Shown: positions 51,997 through 64,000 of the stretch, piece by piece
Layout of the letters: every line of letters starts with the position of its first letter
Numbering within the stretch: the stretch's first letter is position 1
Program-made: the position numbers and the translations under genes
The notes under the pieces: model-generated
The model's input: the letters and a program-made list of their open reading frames with translations, nothing else
Database searches by the model: none
Told to the model about the DNA's origin: nothing
NCBI RefSeq assembly: GCF_964204645.1
Contig: NC_134025.1
Span: forward strand, 24,212,001-24,276,000
Origin: Tubulanus polymorphus
Lineage: Eukaryota; Nemertea; Palaeonemertea; Tubulaniformes; Tubulanidae
Reading direction: 5' to 3'
Length of the DNA: 64,000 nucleotides

Positions 51997-54900
51997 ATCT
52001 TCTTACACGGATATTGTGTATCTTCTCGTCTCATCCTCAACTATACTCCTAAACCCAAGTATTCATTCATTCGTTTTAATGTATTTATGTAGATATAACA
52101 TTACAAATACTTTAGTTTATTTTTTGCAAATGAGTTATGTATTAGCCCAGTTTGTATTGTCATGTCAAGCCATGCCACAACGTGACATGTCTTGCCTTCT
52201 TTTCCGTGCTGTGCCGTACCCTTGCCGAGCTGCGCCATTCCATATATCATGCCATAACATACCATAACATATTCAATAATAACTACTTATCTAAATAGAT
52301 GAAATATTCCTGGTGCTGAAAGTGACTCTGTGTTACTGATAATAAAACGAGATCCGATGAATAGGTTATGATTATTTATCTATCCAGGTTGGGCGTCGAT
52401 CAATTGCCGTGTTCGACATTTTTCACAAGTCGTCACATTTTCTTGGAAAAATCGAATGTTGTGAGGGGTACTTTTTTAGTTCCAATGACTTATCCTAACG
52501 ACAATAACACGCGTAATTATCAATCAATAGGAATTACGAATATTAGGTCGAGGCCTATGGCGATGGTTTGGTTTACAAAGTAGAGCGAAAATTAATCCAT
52601 AGCAAAATTAATAATCAATGGAAAAAAAATTACCAAATAAACGATTGAGAAAAATAATATTCTTTGCTAGGAAAAGGATTCGATACTAGTGATCATGTTA
52701 CGTTGGTCACCGTTTTTATCTTCTGTCTGACGTTCGTTATTTCGGTTCATTATCGAATTGTCAAATATACGATAATAAGTAAATCATGATGTAAAGATCT
52801 TAGGTAAACATTAATTCTATTCTACATGTATTATAACCTTTATCTTGGATCTTTCAATTTTATTTAGGTTCTATAAACAAAATCATTGCACCTACTTGAT
52901 TGCTTCGTACACGTTGCCGCTTGCGGTGTTCCGGCGTCATGCGTAGTGTCTTCGATGGCTCCAAAAGTGTAGTTGGCGTCGATTCTTATTTCAAATTTCT
53001 TATATGATGCTGATAACTTTTTAAAACAGTTTGGTCAGTTTGTGCATTTAGTTATTATGAGTAAGAACTGAATGCTTAAATAGCTGATGGCTACGTATTT
53101 TGAAAGGAAAATCAAGAGAGGTTACGACGAATTTCATCATTTCGTTTTACTTTTTCTTTCATGGAAAAATGTATTTAAATGAAAACAATGATCTAGATAG
53201 ATGATATCGACATTTGAATTATTTCCAATGCATTTCTGTGTAAAAATATACGTGTATGGGATCTATGTATTGCTTTCGAATTGTAACTCAATGCAAGTTG
53301 ATTTTTCCTTTTGTTAATTGAACATGTAATCCAGTTTGATATATTCACTTTTCGTAGCTTTGGGTCTAACGTTGTGGACGAAAAGGATTATTATCTTTTG
53401 TTTAAGTTTGTTATTAAGACGAAGTTAATGCGCATTAAAACAATATAAATATGTTTCATTCTTTCTTACAAAGCGCGCTACGCCGTTGGTCCTCACAAAC
53501 AGTGTCTGTGGTCTGTGGGCAATTCTTCATCGTTTTTCGTGCGAGAGGCATCCTTGGTCATAAAGTTGAATAGCACAACCGGACTTGATTAGATGAAAAT
53601 CATATTGTACAAAAATGTGAGATTAAAAAACGGAAATTTATTTCATGAGAGACCATATCCAGGTGTCAGGAGAAACGTTTTCTAATTCGTGATAAATACA
53701 TCAGAGTACTCATGCAAACATATTGCATTGTAAATCTCATTCACCTTAACTGTATGTTTGTTGGTCGTTTTGTTTATAAGGCCCAAAATTTAAGAAGAAA
53801 ATTATCATTAAAGAGGATTGTAGACGCATATATCAATTAATAGCGCACATTGCAGATAGAAGTCGCGTTGGTTAACGCGCTTACGCGGTCGGTCGTTGTC
53901 AGGATTAAAATACTATTAACATCTTGAAGATTTGTGGTAAATTTCCTCCATTGTCACGAATTTCAAAACGATCGTTGTGGTCAGTTTGTGCGTCACATAT
54001 ACAGCAGCAATCGAAGGCTCCACTATGCACTCGGTTATCGTCACGCGATTCTATTTTTAGCCGAATTCACGGAACGATAAATCGTCGCGCTAAAATTGCA
54101 AATAAACGATAAGGGAATCGTGGTAAAGGACATTTTGATTTTTCTATCGAGGGTCGACAAATCAGTCGATTGTTATTTCATATAGATGATTAATTCACTG
54201 CGATGAACACGTTTCTTCTGGGCGTTGATGCAGCCACTATGGCACGCGATGTTAATCGAATGCCCGGGAACAATATTTGCATAAATTATCACCAATTTAT
54301 TCACTCATTCAAAATTCTTGAAAATTAAAATCCGTTCACGAATACTCCTCGATGTTATTCGTTTACTTTTTTACAATCCCGCAATAACTATCTAACTAAC
54401 TTAAGGGTCCAGGGAGATCGTACCCGCTCGGTGAGTGAAATGTTTGGCAATCTATCTGACAATTTCAATATTCAACGACTCCTGGTGAACAATTTCAAAA
54501 AGCAATGACCTTAAAAACCCTCCGCAATGTAGTCATGGGCTTCAAATTTGCAATCGATTACAGCAAATGCGTAGGTACAACAAATATATACGCGAAGTGT
54601 ATAATTCAATATTTGACTTCCCAGTTGGGAAGAGCGAAGAACTGGATAATCTCAATTCCGCGCGAGGAGATGTTCCGATTGCGTTACGATTGACTGATCG
54701 TAAGACCCGCTTGAAATGTTAAACTACGATCCCTTCCTAAAGTACAGCCATCACAAATTTCAATGAAAAATGGTAAACTGCACAAAAGCACCGACGGATA
54801 GTGAACGCGATACTCACCAAGTGGGCCAAAATTAGTAATTTTGAAACCGTTATTTTTTGTTCGTCTGCAGTTCGAAATCTCGTATTTAATTCATTCGTTG

Positions 54901-56084
54901 TTTTATTCTTGTTTCGCACGAATCTGTTTATCTGCATCTTGCTGGAATCATTTTCTTGAGAAACAAGAGCTCCGAACTTTGCTGAATACGACTGGCTCCT
55001 CAGTACATGGAACCTGCATCTGGTATTACCAGTAGTCTGGGATTGTTAATGCAATGCGAGCTAGCGATGTGAAATTTTAATTTTTACTATGAATATGATT
55101 ACGATAAATATTGTAATATTCAAACTTCGTTCTGAAGTAAATTACGTAACTTGATTTAAGTTTTATCAACGTTGCAAGGATGAAATAAAAAAATTGTGTA
55201 TTTCAAAGCGTAAATGTAAATGCGCTGATGAATTTCAGAATCTAAATTTCTGGTTTTCATTTTTTTTTGCGCGCGAAACAACGTTTTCTGGTATTTTGGA
55301 AAAATGTTAATATTTTCAACCGACCAAAAATATTATCGTGTATATGCAACCGACCAAAAATATTATCGTGTATATGCATATGAAAGTAACGTTACTCTAG
55401 AATAAAAGTAATTTTATAAATCATATCTCTATCTCTTAGTCAAAATAATTTTCAATTCTAATTATTCGGATTATATTCCCCTGCCGTATTAGAAATATCA
55501 GTTGAAAGGATTAAAAAGCTTTCTCCGAATCAAGTTAACATGGGAAAATATCAAGCGACACATTTGGCATTTAGGTGAAGTACAATTATGCAACGGAAAA
55601 TCTTCGCAAAAATCAACAGTTTCGTATCAAATTCAAAGCGTGCGCGTAATCGTCACAGAAAAAAATACGCATTTTTATAGGTGAAACACACAAGATGACA
55701 CGGCACGCGGAAGTTTCAATATTAGTTTGTTTGACAACTACAATAAAACACATTCATCAGTTGTGTTAATTCAAAAAGCTTTCAGTAGATATAGGCGTAT
55801 ATATCACAGTGAAAACATGTACACACGTTATTATTACTCACGGACCGAGCTCATGATTCATTCGGTAACCACCGGTAATTTTATATCGTACATACATAAT
55901 TACACAAGCAGCACTTTTACTGAACCTATACTTTCGTAGAAGTGCGAATGAAGGTCTGATGAAGTCGGGATCTATATAGCACGATGTTCATATTGCACTA
56001 TACGCGGAAAGGTCAAGGTCGATGAACTCAGATTCGTCGTAGAAATGTATCCGATCCGAGAACTAAACTGTTGGTTTGGAGTCG
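51997..56084. other. Non-coding DNA, nothing firm
   Basis: AT-rich sequence without a supported exon. It contains a 30-bp perfect tandem duplication at 55317-55376 (caaccgaccaaaaatattat + cgtgtatatg, twice). Confidence 0.4.
55317..55376. repeat. 30-bp perfect tandem duplication
   Basis: Two identical 30-bp copies lie head to tail, each beginning caaccgaccaaaaatattat. Confidence 0.95.
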
Positions 56085-56283
56085 TCACAAATCCTGATAG
56101 GCCTGAAAATCCTGAATGTAAATACAGAGCTTCCAGGCGTAACAAGATTGGCGTAGACCGATCATCTTCAATCGTGCAGGTAAAAGACGTCCGTTTCCGA
56201 CATGCATCTTATCATCCATTGTTGGTCGCAGCTCCCGCAGGAACCACCTTTCGCGAACGAAGCCAGATGTTTTGTTTCGAATC
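56085..56283 (-). CDS. Tentative minus-strand exon 2, unknown protein
   Basis: A strong acceptor on the minus strand (actcccttttgcag) ends at 56284, and the exon would start at 56283. Its first base completes a codon with the AC left by the upstream exon at 58491 (ACG, Thr6), and the frame then runs 65 codons (IRNKTSGFVRERWFL..., rich in Arg) to TGA at 56087-56085. The joined product would be 71 residues. I do not recognise it. The other two frames are also open for 23 or more codons, and in each case remain open through the matching frame of the upstream exon, so the frame is uncertain. The pair could equally belong to a non-coding RNA, or continue to further exons. Confidence 0.25.
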
Positions 56284-58490
56284 CTGCAAAAGGGAGTATT
56301 TATACGCTTCGGCTCTCAATGGCTTTCAGGCCAGTAAGCGCATTTCCTCGTTTCTGGTCTCGCTGGGTCGCGTAGTCAGTTGACAGTGGGAGCAGCTGGA
56401 ACTGGCAACAGATGCGATACGTGAACCTCTGGCACCCTTGTTAGTTATTTAGAGTAGTGCATGCTCGACCATCGGTACTTACGCAATATTCAGCGAAATA
56501 GATCCGAAAAACACGATTTCAAAATCCTTTGTCGAATAACTCATTAATATGTGGTATCATATACCTGTATAATGCATTGTTTTGAACGACGAAGTCGACT
56601 CAAACACATATGTTGATCAAGAAAAGTTTTTTTAGCATGACATCACTTTCAACTATAAACATGCCATCATTCTAGCATAAACTTTCGATGACATCATTTC
56701 CGTAAGTATACTAGCAGGGCTAGTATATATCTATCTCTGTACAACTCGATCGGAGATGTTTATACTAAGGAGCAGTCGTAATCTCAAACAGTTAACGTAA
56801 ACCCGCGTAAAAAGCACCAATCGCTAAAACCGTTTAAAGGAGTCGAAGAATGACTTACGTATGTAACTAACCCGGCCAAGTCAAGTTCGAAAATGTCCTC
56901 GCCGCGGTTAGGTTGACACAAGCCACCGACTCCTTTCGGGGTCTGGTTCATCATTTCGAGATACTACAACTGGGACCTGGATACCCACTTACAATTGTGC
57001 CAGACAACAAAGCTTGACCCGGGCAGATAGGCTATCGTCTTTTGAAAAATGTTTGGACGGTGGGCAGTAAACATAATGTAGTTTAAAATGACCGATTCTT
57101 TTATTATTCCACATGCCCTGCCATAGTACGGAGTTCAAAGAAAAACGCGCCAAGAAATTGAAATCCGTTAACCGAAGTGATTGATAAAAGTGTTTTTCGA
57201 TGAAAAGGATCGAGCTGGTCAGGGTGCCTGGTTCGTGGTCACCAATGCATAATATCCCAGGCACGCTTTTAAGAACCTACCCTAGAGGCTACGGTCATTT
57301 TGTTTTGGGGCTTATTGTCGTTTCAGATGACATCTTTAACGTTACGTTACTTTCTATAGTAGAATGGCTGGTTCGTATCTGTATTATCAGTCGATGAAAA
57401 GTGAACTTTATACGGCCTTCCATATGGGAAACTAGCAACATATTTGACGACACAAGAAAAACCGAAAAGAGTTTTGGAGATTGCGGAATAAATTCCTAGA
57501 TTTTATTTTGGAAATGAATATAATATACAATTAGGAAGATATCTAGAATATGTATTTAATACAACAAAATTCGAATATGAATTCGAAAATCTTCAAAACA
57601 TTTCATCGATCAAAAATCAAAATCGTGCAATGTTTGATATTACTATAAATGCATATAGGAGCGGGCACTTTTTTCATATGATATGAACTTATTTTTACAC
57701 TGAATATTCGATTGTTTAATCTGGTGAATAATCTTTTTTTATTAGAATTATGTTGAATTACGCATTAGTAAAGCCTGTAACTGAGTTAAGTAAGTGGGGC
57801 GTCGGCAGAAATTTATCATAGCAAATTCTGATTCAGACGAAATACTTACCTTCATTAAAAGGACTAATCATCTGTTAGCTTTAATGTTGTTACATATAAT
57901 TAAATGTCTTTAAGTTATTTTGCCTAAAGCTAACAGAATTCCACCATTTTGACATAAATGATATTGGTGAAATTTGATCTTCTATTGATCGAGGCTTGTT
58001 TCAAATTCTAACGATTTTGAAAGCGTTTTTAAGTTAACCTAGGTGATAAAGTTGATTGACCAATATACGCAATGACTAAACTAAAATCTATCAATCTTTA
58101 TTTGAGTTACCTATAGATAACGCGTGATTTATTTTGGACTTATTTTCGCTCAAAAATATTGTATTTTATATAATCTTCCAAATAGGCCCTAGTAGTGGCC
58201 GAAAGTAACTTGTTTTTGTAATGCATCACACGTTAAAAGAACATCTTTAAGGAAAAATGAACGTACAATATTGCTCAAGTCCACAAGAAGCGACGCCATT
58301 GAAGACGTAAGCGAAGAACTTTGACATCTTCTAATATGCTGTTAGCGAATTTCTTAGAATCTAACAATTCGATTAGCTCGAATACCGGTATAATTCAAAT
58401 GTAATTCAATATTAGAATAGTCAAAAATACGTAGTTATATATACTTATAAATTCAAATATCATTAGGTCACATCGCCGTCGTGTACTTAC

Positions 58491-58575
58491 GTTTGCAGAT
58501 CGTCCATTTTGTTCGACGGCCTCGTTGCAAATGTGAGGTTCCCGCGTTGAAAACCGTCTCAATATTGCTGTATAT
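58491..58575 (-). CDS. Tentative minus-strand exon with start codon MDDLQ
   Basis: This 85-bp segment is flanked by a good acceptor (tttttattttgcag) and a good donor (GCAAAC|gtaagt) on the minus strand. It contains aacaaaATGG at 58507-58505, a near-ideal start context, followed by GAC GAT CTG CAA AC (MDDLQ plus two bases) up to the donor. The upstream part would be 5' UTR. A further donor, CGCGG|GGTAAGCG-like, at 58717 could end a 5' non-coding exon 142 bp upstream; joined in the frame of the upstream open region it gives an early stop, consistent with UTR. The region is CpG-denser than its surroundings. Support is from splice signals only. Confidence 0.3.
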
Positions 58576-60189
58576 CTGCAAAATAAAAACGTTCACGTCT
58601 CGTAAACTTTCTTCCCGCGTATTGCATGTAGCGTTTCGCCTTCACGGGGCTGAAATTTGGAGGTAAAGCGCGGCAGCGATGCGGGTAAATGGCAACTTCG
58701 GATGGTCGCGCGCTTACCCCGCGGAGCTGGCTGTCGTGTATCGATTAACATATATTCATAATGAATGACTTGTAGCGCGCGGGATGAATTAAATGTGGAA
58801 ATCGAGGGTCCATCGATGACATTGCCGATACTTAAACAGATATTTTTAACGATAGATATGTGATATGGGTGGGATCTACACGGACAGTAGGCCATTTTCG
58901 TTACGAATATAGCGCTAATCTATCGCGTATTTACTATTGTATATACATCTGTCCAAATATTCAAATGATCATATATACCTGCATGTATATGATTATGTTC
59001 CCATATTTCTAACGTGTCTCTTCTTATTTTATTATCCCGTAAAATACGAAGTACCCAGAGAAATAAGATAACCCGCAATTAGAATCTAAAAATCAATAAC
59101 TATACGCGGAATCTTACGAATAAATTAGATGTTAATCGATCAAATTTACGGTAATCTTCGTAGTACTCAATAGAATGTGTTCATTGTCCGCTTTCAAAGA
59201 ATTTGCTAGTCGCGAGTCAACTCACCGGCTTGAAATTGTTAACATCCTATCAATTCGAACAGATAATCCGTGTCTCGTATCCCGAATTCGATTGTATTAA
59301 TGCGAGCCCTCTCACCTTCATTGATTCCTAATCGGTTTGAATTTGCGAAAATTCATATTTCGTAATTCTTACATTTGCCCTATTACGAACAACCGCTCGT
59401 CACGCCGTGCCCGCCACGCCCAGATATAGTATTGACACAATGTGGTCATCGAGGCTATAACTTTAATGACTTGAAACGGTTCATTGTGACTCAATTTGTC
59501 CTTGATTTACTGACCCCGCCTGCACGCGTTACGATTGACACATAGCTTTACTCATCACCTCTTCCGTAAGAATTATTAATACACATGTTTAATTACTCTC
59601 CGTTCATAAACGAGTTGGTCTGCTTCGTAAATTGCAAGAAAACGAGACCGCGAAAAATCTACGTCGCATACATGGTACCGACGATAACGGGATTCCCAAA
59701 TTCTATTTCCTCTTCCTAATTCGGGGACGGGGTATAATTCTATTCTTGCCCGATAACGGGAACGTGGCTTCCCATTGTCAAACTCGCGTTTAAATCATAA
59801 TGAAGCACTCTCATTATCGAATCGTCGTTAATGCCAGACTAGTTACGGCTGTGAACACGTATGCCATTGTTATACTTGAAAATGCCAAATTGAAATTTTC
59901 CAGTTCAGAATTTCGTGTCCAAAACCGCACGATATCTGTTTCTGTTGTGTTCGCAGAACCAGCATATTAAAATAGAAAACCGTATAGGTACTTGATAATC
60001 AAACTTCCATATACAAACAAGTGAACTGGCCAGGGAATCTGTACAGCAGTTCATGCGGGTAGTTATAGTATTCAATTAGTTTCCTAGATAATGCATGAAA
60101 TAGCCTACGTATACATGATTCATTATTTCAATTGCGAAAGATCCACGAAAAATTACAAAATAGATAACAACTTTACATCGACGAAAACC

Positions 60190-60600
60190 AAACATTTGAA
60201 ACAGTTGTATGTATTACTGTAGTGGGGGTTGTTCGTGATTTATATACGTGGACATTACTGTCAAAAACCTAATAGAACCACGAAACGTTAGCTTAACAAT
60301 GACAAGAGGTTAAATTCCAATTTGCGTTAACAACCAAATTTACAAGATACACATATATTTTGAAGATAATGTCTTATTAATAAGTAACTGTTGATGGTTT
60401 CCATATCAATGAAGTGAATGAAATCCACAATAAAGTGAAAAAGACTAAAAGAAAATCAGACCTTTCGACCCAATTCTATGTATTACGTACTGTGGAGTTT
60501 TTCGTGACAAACACATGGACATATTACTATCAAAAACCTAAGACTAATTTGAAAATGGCTCGTAGAATTGAGTCGAAACGTCAGATTCTCTTCTATAGCT
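60190..60600. repeat. Degenerate direct repeat pair, offset about 280 bp
   Basis: The segments at about 60205-60290 and 60475-60595 share tatgtatta, actgt(a)gtgg, ttcgtga, ggacat(a)ttact and tcaaaaacctaa, then a (c)gaaacgt block, in the same order. An old local duplication. The 72-residue frame at 60414-60632 overlaps it and is probably not a gene. Confidence 0.5.
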
Positions 60601-63107
60601 TTTTTCGTCTTATTGAGGGCTTTGATTCTTAACTTCAACCTTTGATTCCGCGAAGCGAATTCACTGTAAATTTTGACAAAATAATTTTTCTAGTACACAA
60701 TAAATTTATATATACAGACGTTGATTGTCGAATTCAGCATTGCGCCATAAAACAGTAAATTCATGCAAGGAAGTTGATTGATATGAATGTTGATAAGATA
60801 TGTACTGAGTGAAAGATAAATCAGGTTTTGATCAAATTTCGTCCTTACATATATAAATTATACATTTATATAGTTCCAATGTTATTCAAGTATATATTTC
60901 AAGAAATAATGAAATTGTGCCTAACAATATAGTTAGTGCCAAAGATTTTGGTCGAATCATCAAGTATTTCCTTGTTCGGAAGGTGCGTTTTGGATTCATT
61001 ACATGCTATCAATATTTGAAATTAAAGGATGGCTATATTTCAAGTAACAATATTGTTAGTTATCAAGAGATGATATATCATCACACCGGGTATACGCCAT
61101 AAAAACACTTTTATGTTGGCAGAATAAATAGTAACGTAATCAGTATTAACAAAAGTACTCTTTATGGATCTTTGGTATTTAAGTTTAAACGCCAAGGTGT
61201 TAAATGAAATAGCGACTTGACATAGAATAAAATTAAGATTTTCGAAAAGTGCTTAGTTGAAAAATACCAGATTCGTATTTGAAATATCTCTAATTACATA
61301 TGCTGAATAATCTTATTATGATAAGATACTTTTTACAGCGTAACTGTTTAATATCTCGTCAAAAACAGATGTATAGGTTTGGTCATTATTTGGTATTACT
61401 TCTGAGAAAATAGTTCTGGCTGATTTCCAAATGCGCAGATTCTGATTATAATGCATCTCGGTATTTTTATGCTTCCCTACGAGAGTTTTACGTGATCGTA
61501 TGCGCATGCGCAGTTCCGAAGTTAGGCCAAACGAAGCTACGTAAGGGAAATGCGTCGTTTAAAATGGAGATACCGCTTAGTCCAACCCGCTATAAAAAAA
61601 GCTAAAAGCTATATAGAAGTTTAAAAAATACCTAAAATAATAGAAAAGTTCACGAAGATGTTTCGAAAAACTTCCGAATTTCCACCAAGAAGCGACAATT
61701 TTATTCAAAATGCTGTCACGATGAAGCCTTAAAGATAAAATGGAAAAAAACCTTGAGATGTGATGAAATTCCGAATGTATACTTTGAAGGGTTTCGCATG
61801 AGAAAATAGAAAATCTGATTTTAGAGAAGGCGTTATTGAATTATGAATTCTCAGTAAAATACTGGATGCGACGCATAGACAACAGAAATACTCAGAGGGC
61901 TTACTGTTACCGAAATGAATATAACAACAACAAAAATCGTATCCACGTAAGAAAAATCCTCATTGCGAAAAAAGAACGCGCGCAAAATTTATTTGATTTG
62001 TTGAATATCTAGTATTCAGTTTTATCTCGGGTTCGTATCAGCGAAGGACGCGCTATCTGAATACATCGACGAATATCATTTTTTCCAATCGCAGCAATCG
62101 CAAATAGTTTCCGAAAAATTCGTTCGGATGCCCAAAAATCATTGTGCATTATGCAAATATTCGTTAGCGCAGCCACGGGGAGTTGAATAACACCGTAGAA
62201 AGAAAAACAAATTACCGTAACATGCGCGATCCGCGTGACACATACTACTACTTCCAAGAATTATCAATTGAGAGCTACGTATCGTTAATCCATGCACAAG
62301 AATGAACGGGGTCTCCTTCGAACATCCGAGGCTATCCGTACGCTTGAGTATCATCTACGATTTAATTTCATAGCGCAGCAGATAAATTTATAACATCTAA
62401 TGCCGATACCGAAGGCGCCTGCATCCTCGGTCTTTATCCCAGCATCGGACATAAAACGTCCCCAAGCGGCCTAGCCACCCCCATGTATATTGGTGACCCG
62501 GGATTTTGATCATCGTTACTGGACATAAGTAAGTCGTCATCGTTAAGCGCCCTTTGGGCCTTGGATTTCTCTAGTTTATTTACTGGTAATAAAGATAGTC
62601 CGCAATGTGTAAAATATTCATTAATAAAGCCAATAACGCGATAAAAATTAATGTGTTACGCAGACTGGGAAGGGCCGAATAGTCCACGATAATTAGAGGC
62701 CAGAAATCGCGATGATATCGAACTTTTATTTCGTGGCGAAAGCTGATTTCCTTGACGAGAGACTTTCGCCGAAAAACTTAGTCACTATTTCCGACAGTCG
62801 CCATCGGTGCGGTCTGATGATTGATAGACACCGCGCGAACGAAAAAAATATCATTAATCAGACTAATCATTATATCACGAATACGATTTTCACCAGTTCG
62901 CCTATACCCGATACAGCCCTGATCTTCAAGACTCATTTATTCCATTGATGGATGGACCCTGTTCATCTCATCCGTCGGTATCATTCCGAAAGATATTACG
63001 TAAGACGTGAACAATTAGGAAAAAAAAAGTCCTGTATCCACGATATGGTGCGCAAAAAATAACGCGTACAAATGCAAATTCAACGCAATTTCACGTAATT
63101 CAACGCA

Positions 63108-63360
63108 ATAAAACCGTTTTTTTATCAATCGCAATCAATTTCATGGTTGGCTTTACAGTTACCGAAAAAGCAAAATGTAGAAAAAGCGATCCCTTATATT
63201 CCGATAAATAAAACGCCATATACTTTTGCTTATATTCTCTGTTGCAAAAACCGTTTTTTAAATCAAAATCAATCTTATCGCGGGCTTAAAAGTAAGCGAA
63301 AAGGTGAAATGCAGAAAAAGCGACCCCTTATATTACGATAAATAATACGCCGAAATATTT
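63108..63360. repeat. Two diverged copies of a 134-bp unit
   Basis: accgttttttta(tc/aa)tca, g(t/c)agaaaaagcga(t/c)ccctta, tatt(c/a)cgataaataa and acgcc recur at a constant offset of about 134 bp. An old tandem duplication. Confidence 0.7.
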
Positions 63361-64000
63361 TCAAACATTCCTTTCGACAAAGCGCTCCATATTGAAGAAT
63401 AATGAATTGGTTGCGAAAAGAAAAATTTTTACGAGTGATATAAAGATTCTATTCGAATGATAGATAAAACAATAAGATAACATTTTTATGAATAATGAAA
63501 ATAACCTAATGAAATAATTCGGAAGAAACTACGTAAGAATTAAGATAACGTTTCAAAGAGAACCCTAACTGGAGATCAGCATTTTCAATAAATCAGATTC
63601 TCAGATAATTCTCATTTTGATTATTTTCGATTGTTCTGAATGATTTCTACAAGATATCATATCCATTGGATAGGTAAGGGATTAGATAGGTAAGGGATTG
63701 TCAGATTTATTTCGGATCCGTCAGAAATTCTTATTTACGAGAAAAAGATTTTCAATGGTTGATGATAAAAAACATATGAATATATAATTCAATTACAAGG
63801 GAAATTTTGTGTAAATACCATATCTTTGTAGAAGAATATCTCTGGTAATTGAATTTGCGGTATACATACTAGACTGTTCTTAAAATGCGTAAGAGAAGAA
63901 TATTCAAATCTTATATGTTGTCGTTAACCTGTTAACTGTCGACCTGTAGTGACTCCGAAAAGGTGATCGAGAGTAAAAAATAATTTAAAAACCCAACGTA

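Larger units (their letters stand above)
58718..64000. other. Right part, no gene recognised
   Basis: This may include the promoter and 5' end of the tentative minus-strand transcript (58.7-58.9 kb). CpG-denser patches lie at about 59390-59860 and 62000-62500. Degenerate repeats are listed separately. No open frame shows a recognisable domain. Confidence 0.35.

Noticed and set aside
56229-56290. tRNA B-box-like gtttcgaatcc
   Set aside because: No A-box at a suitable distance and no cloverleaf. The site overlaps a better explained minus-strand splice acceptor.

Overview
The window is eukaryotic, AT-rich, intron-rich animal DNA. Long open frames are absent, microsatellites are abundant (one (AT)n run is about 226 bp), and several small families of inverted-repeat elements are scattered through it. 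I cannot name the species. The repeat types and the isolated short exons fit an invertebrate, most likely a lophotrochozoan such as a mollusc or annelid, but this is an inference.

The one well-supported gene is a plus-strand homologue of BAD, the BH3-only regulator of apoptosis. It spans 12887-36882 in three coding exons separated by introns of about 3.7 kb and 19.8 kb. Exon 2 (16644-16858) carries a 14-3-3 binding core RSRSEP and the BH3 helix WGRQLRRISDEF, which differs from the mammalian BAD core at three of twelve positions. Exon 3 (36703-36882) follows in phase 0 and encodes a QSSS-plus-tryptophan C-terminal helix like that of BAD. Exon 1 (12887-12983) is a prediction based on a good start context and a phase-matched donor. 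The assembled product is 163 residues; human BAD is 168. All three serines that control mammalian BAD (Ser112, Ser136 and Ser155 in mouse numbering) have counterparts with basophilic kinase motifs.

Layout. 1-12.4 kb: intergenic or upstream DNA with a degenerate satellite, an isolated signal-peptide-like reading frame at 8486, and a cluster of MITEs at 9.5-10.1 kb with one nested in another. 12.4-12.7 kb: a MITE just upstream of the proposed BAD 5' exon. 13-36.7 kb: the BAD introns, which hold most of the dispersed elements. 36.9-49.4 kb: T-rich, UTR-like DNA without recognisable MITEs, possibly a very long 3' UTR or intergenic. 49.4-58.8 kb: weak evidence for a minus-strand transcript with two short exons (58491-58575 and 56085-56283), and an inverted-repeat element carrying a hammerhead-like core at 51.8 kb. 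58.8-64 kb: no gene recognised, some degenerate tandem repeats.

No tRNA, rRNA, CRISPR array or viral gene was recognised.
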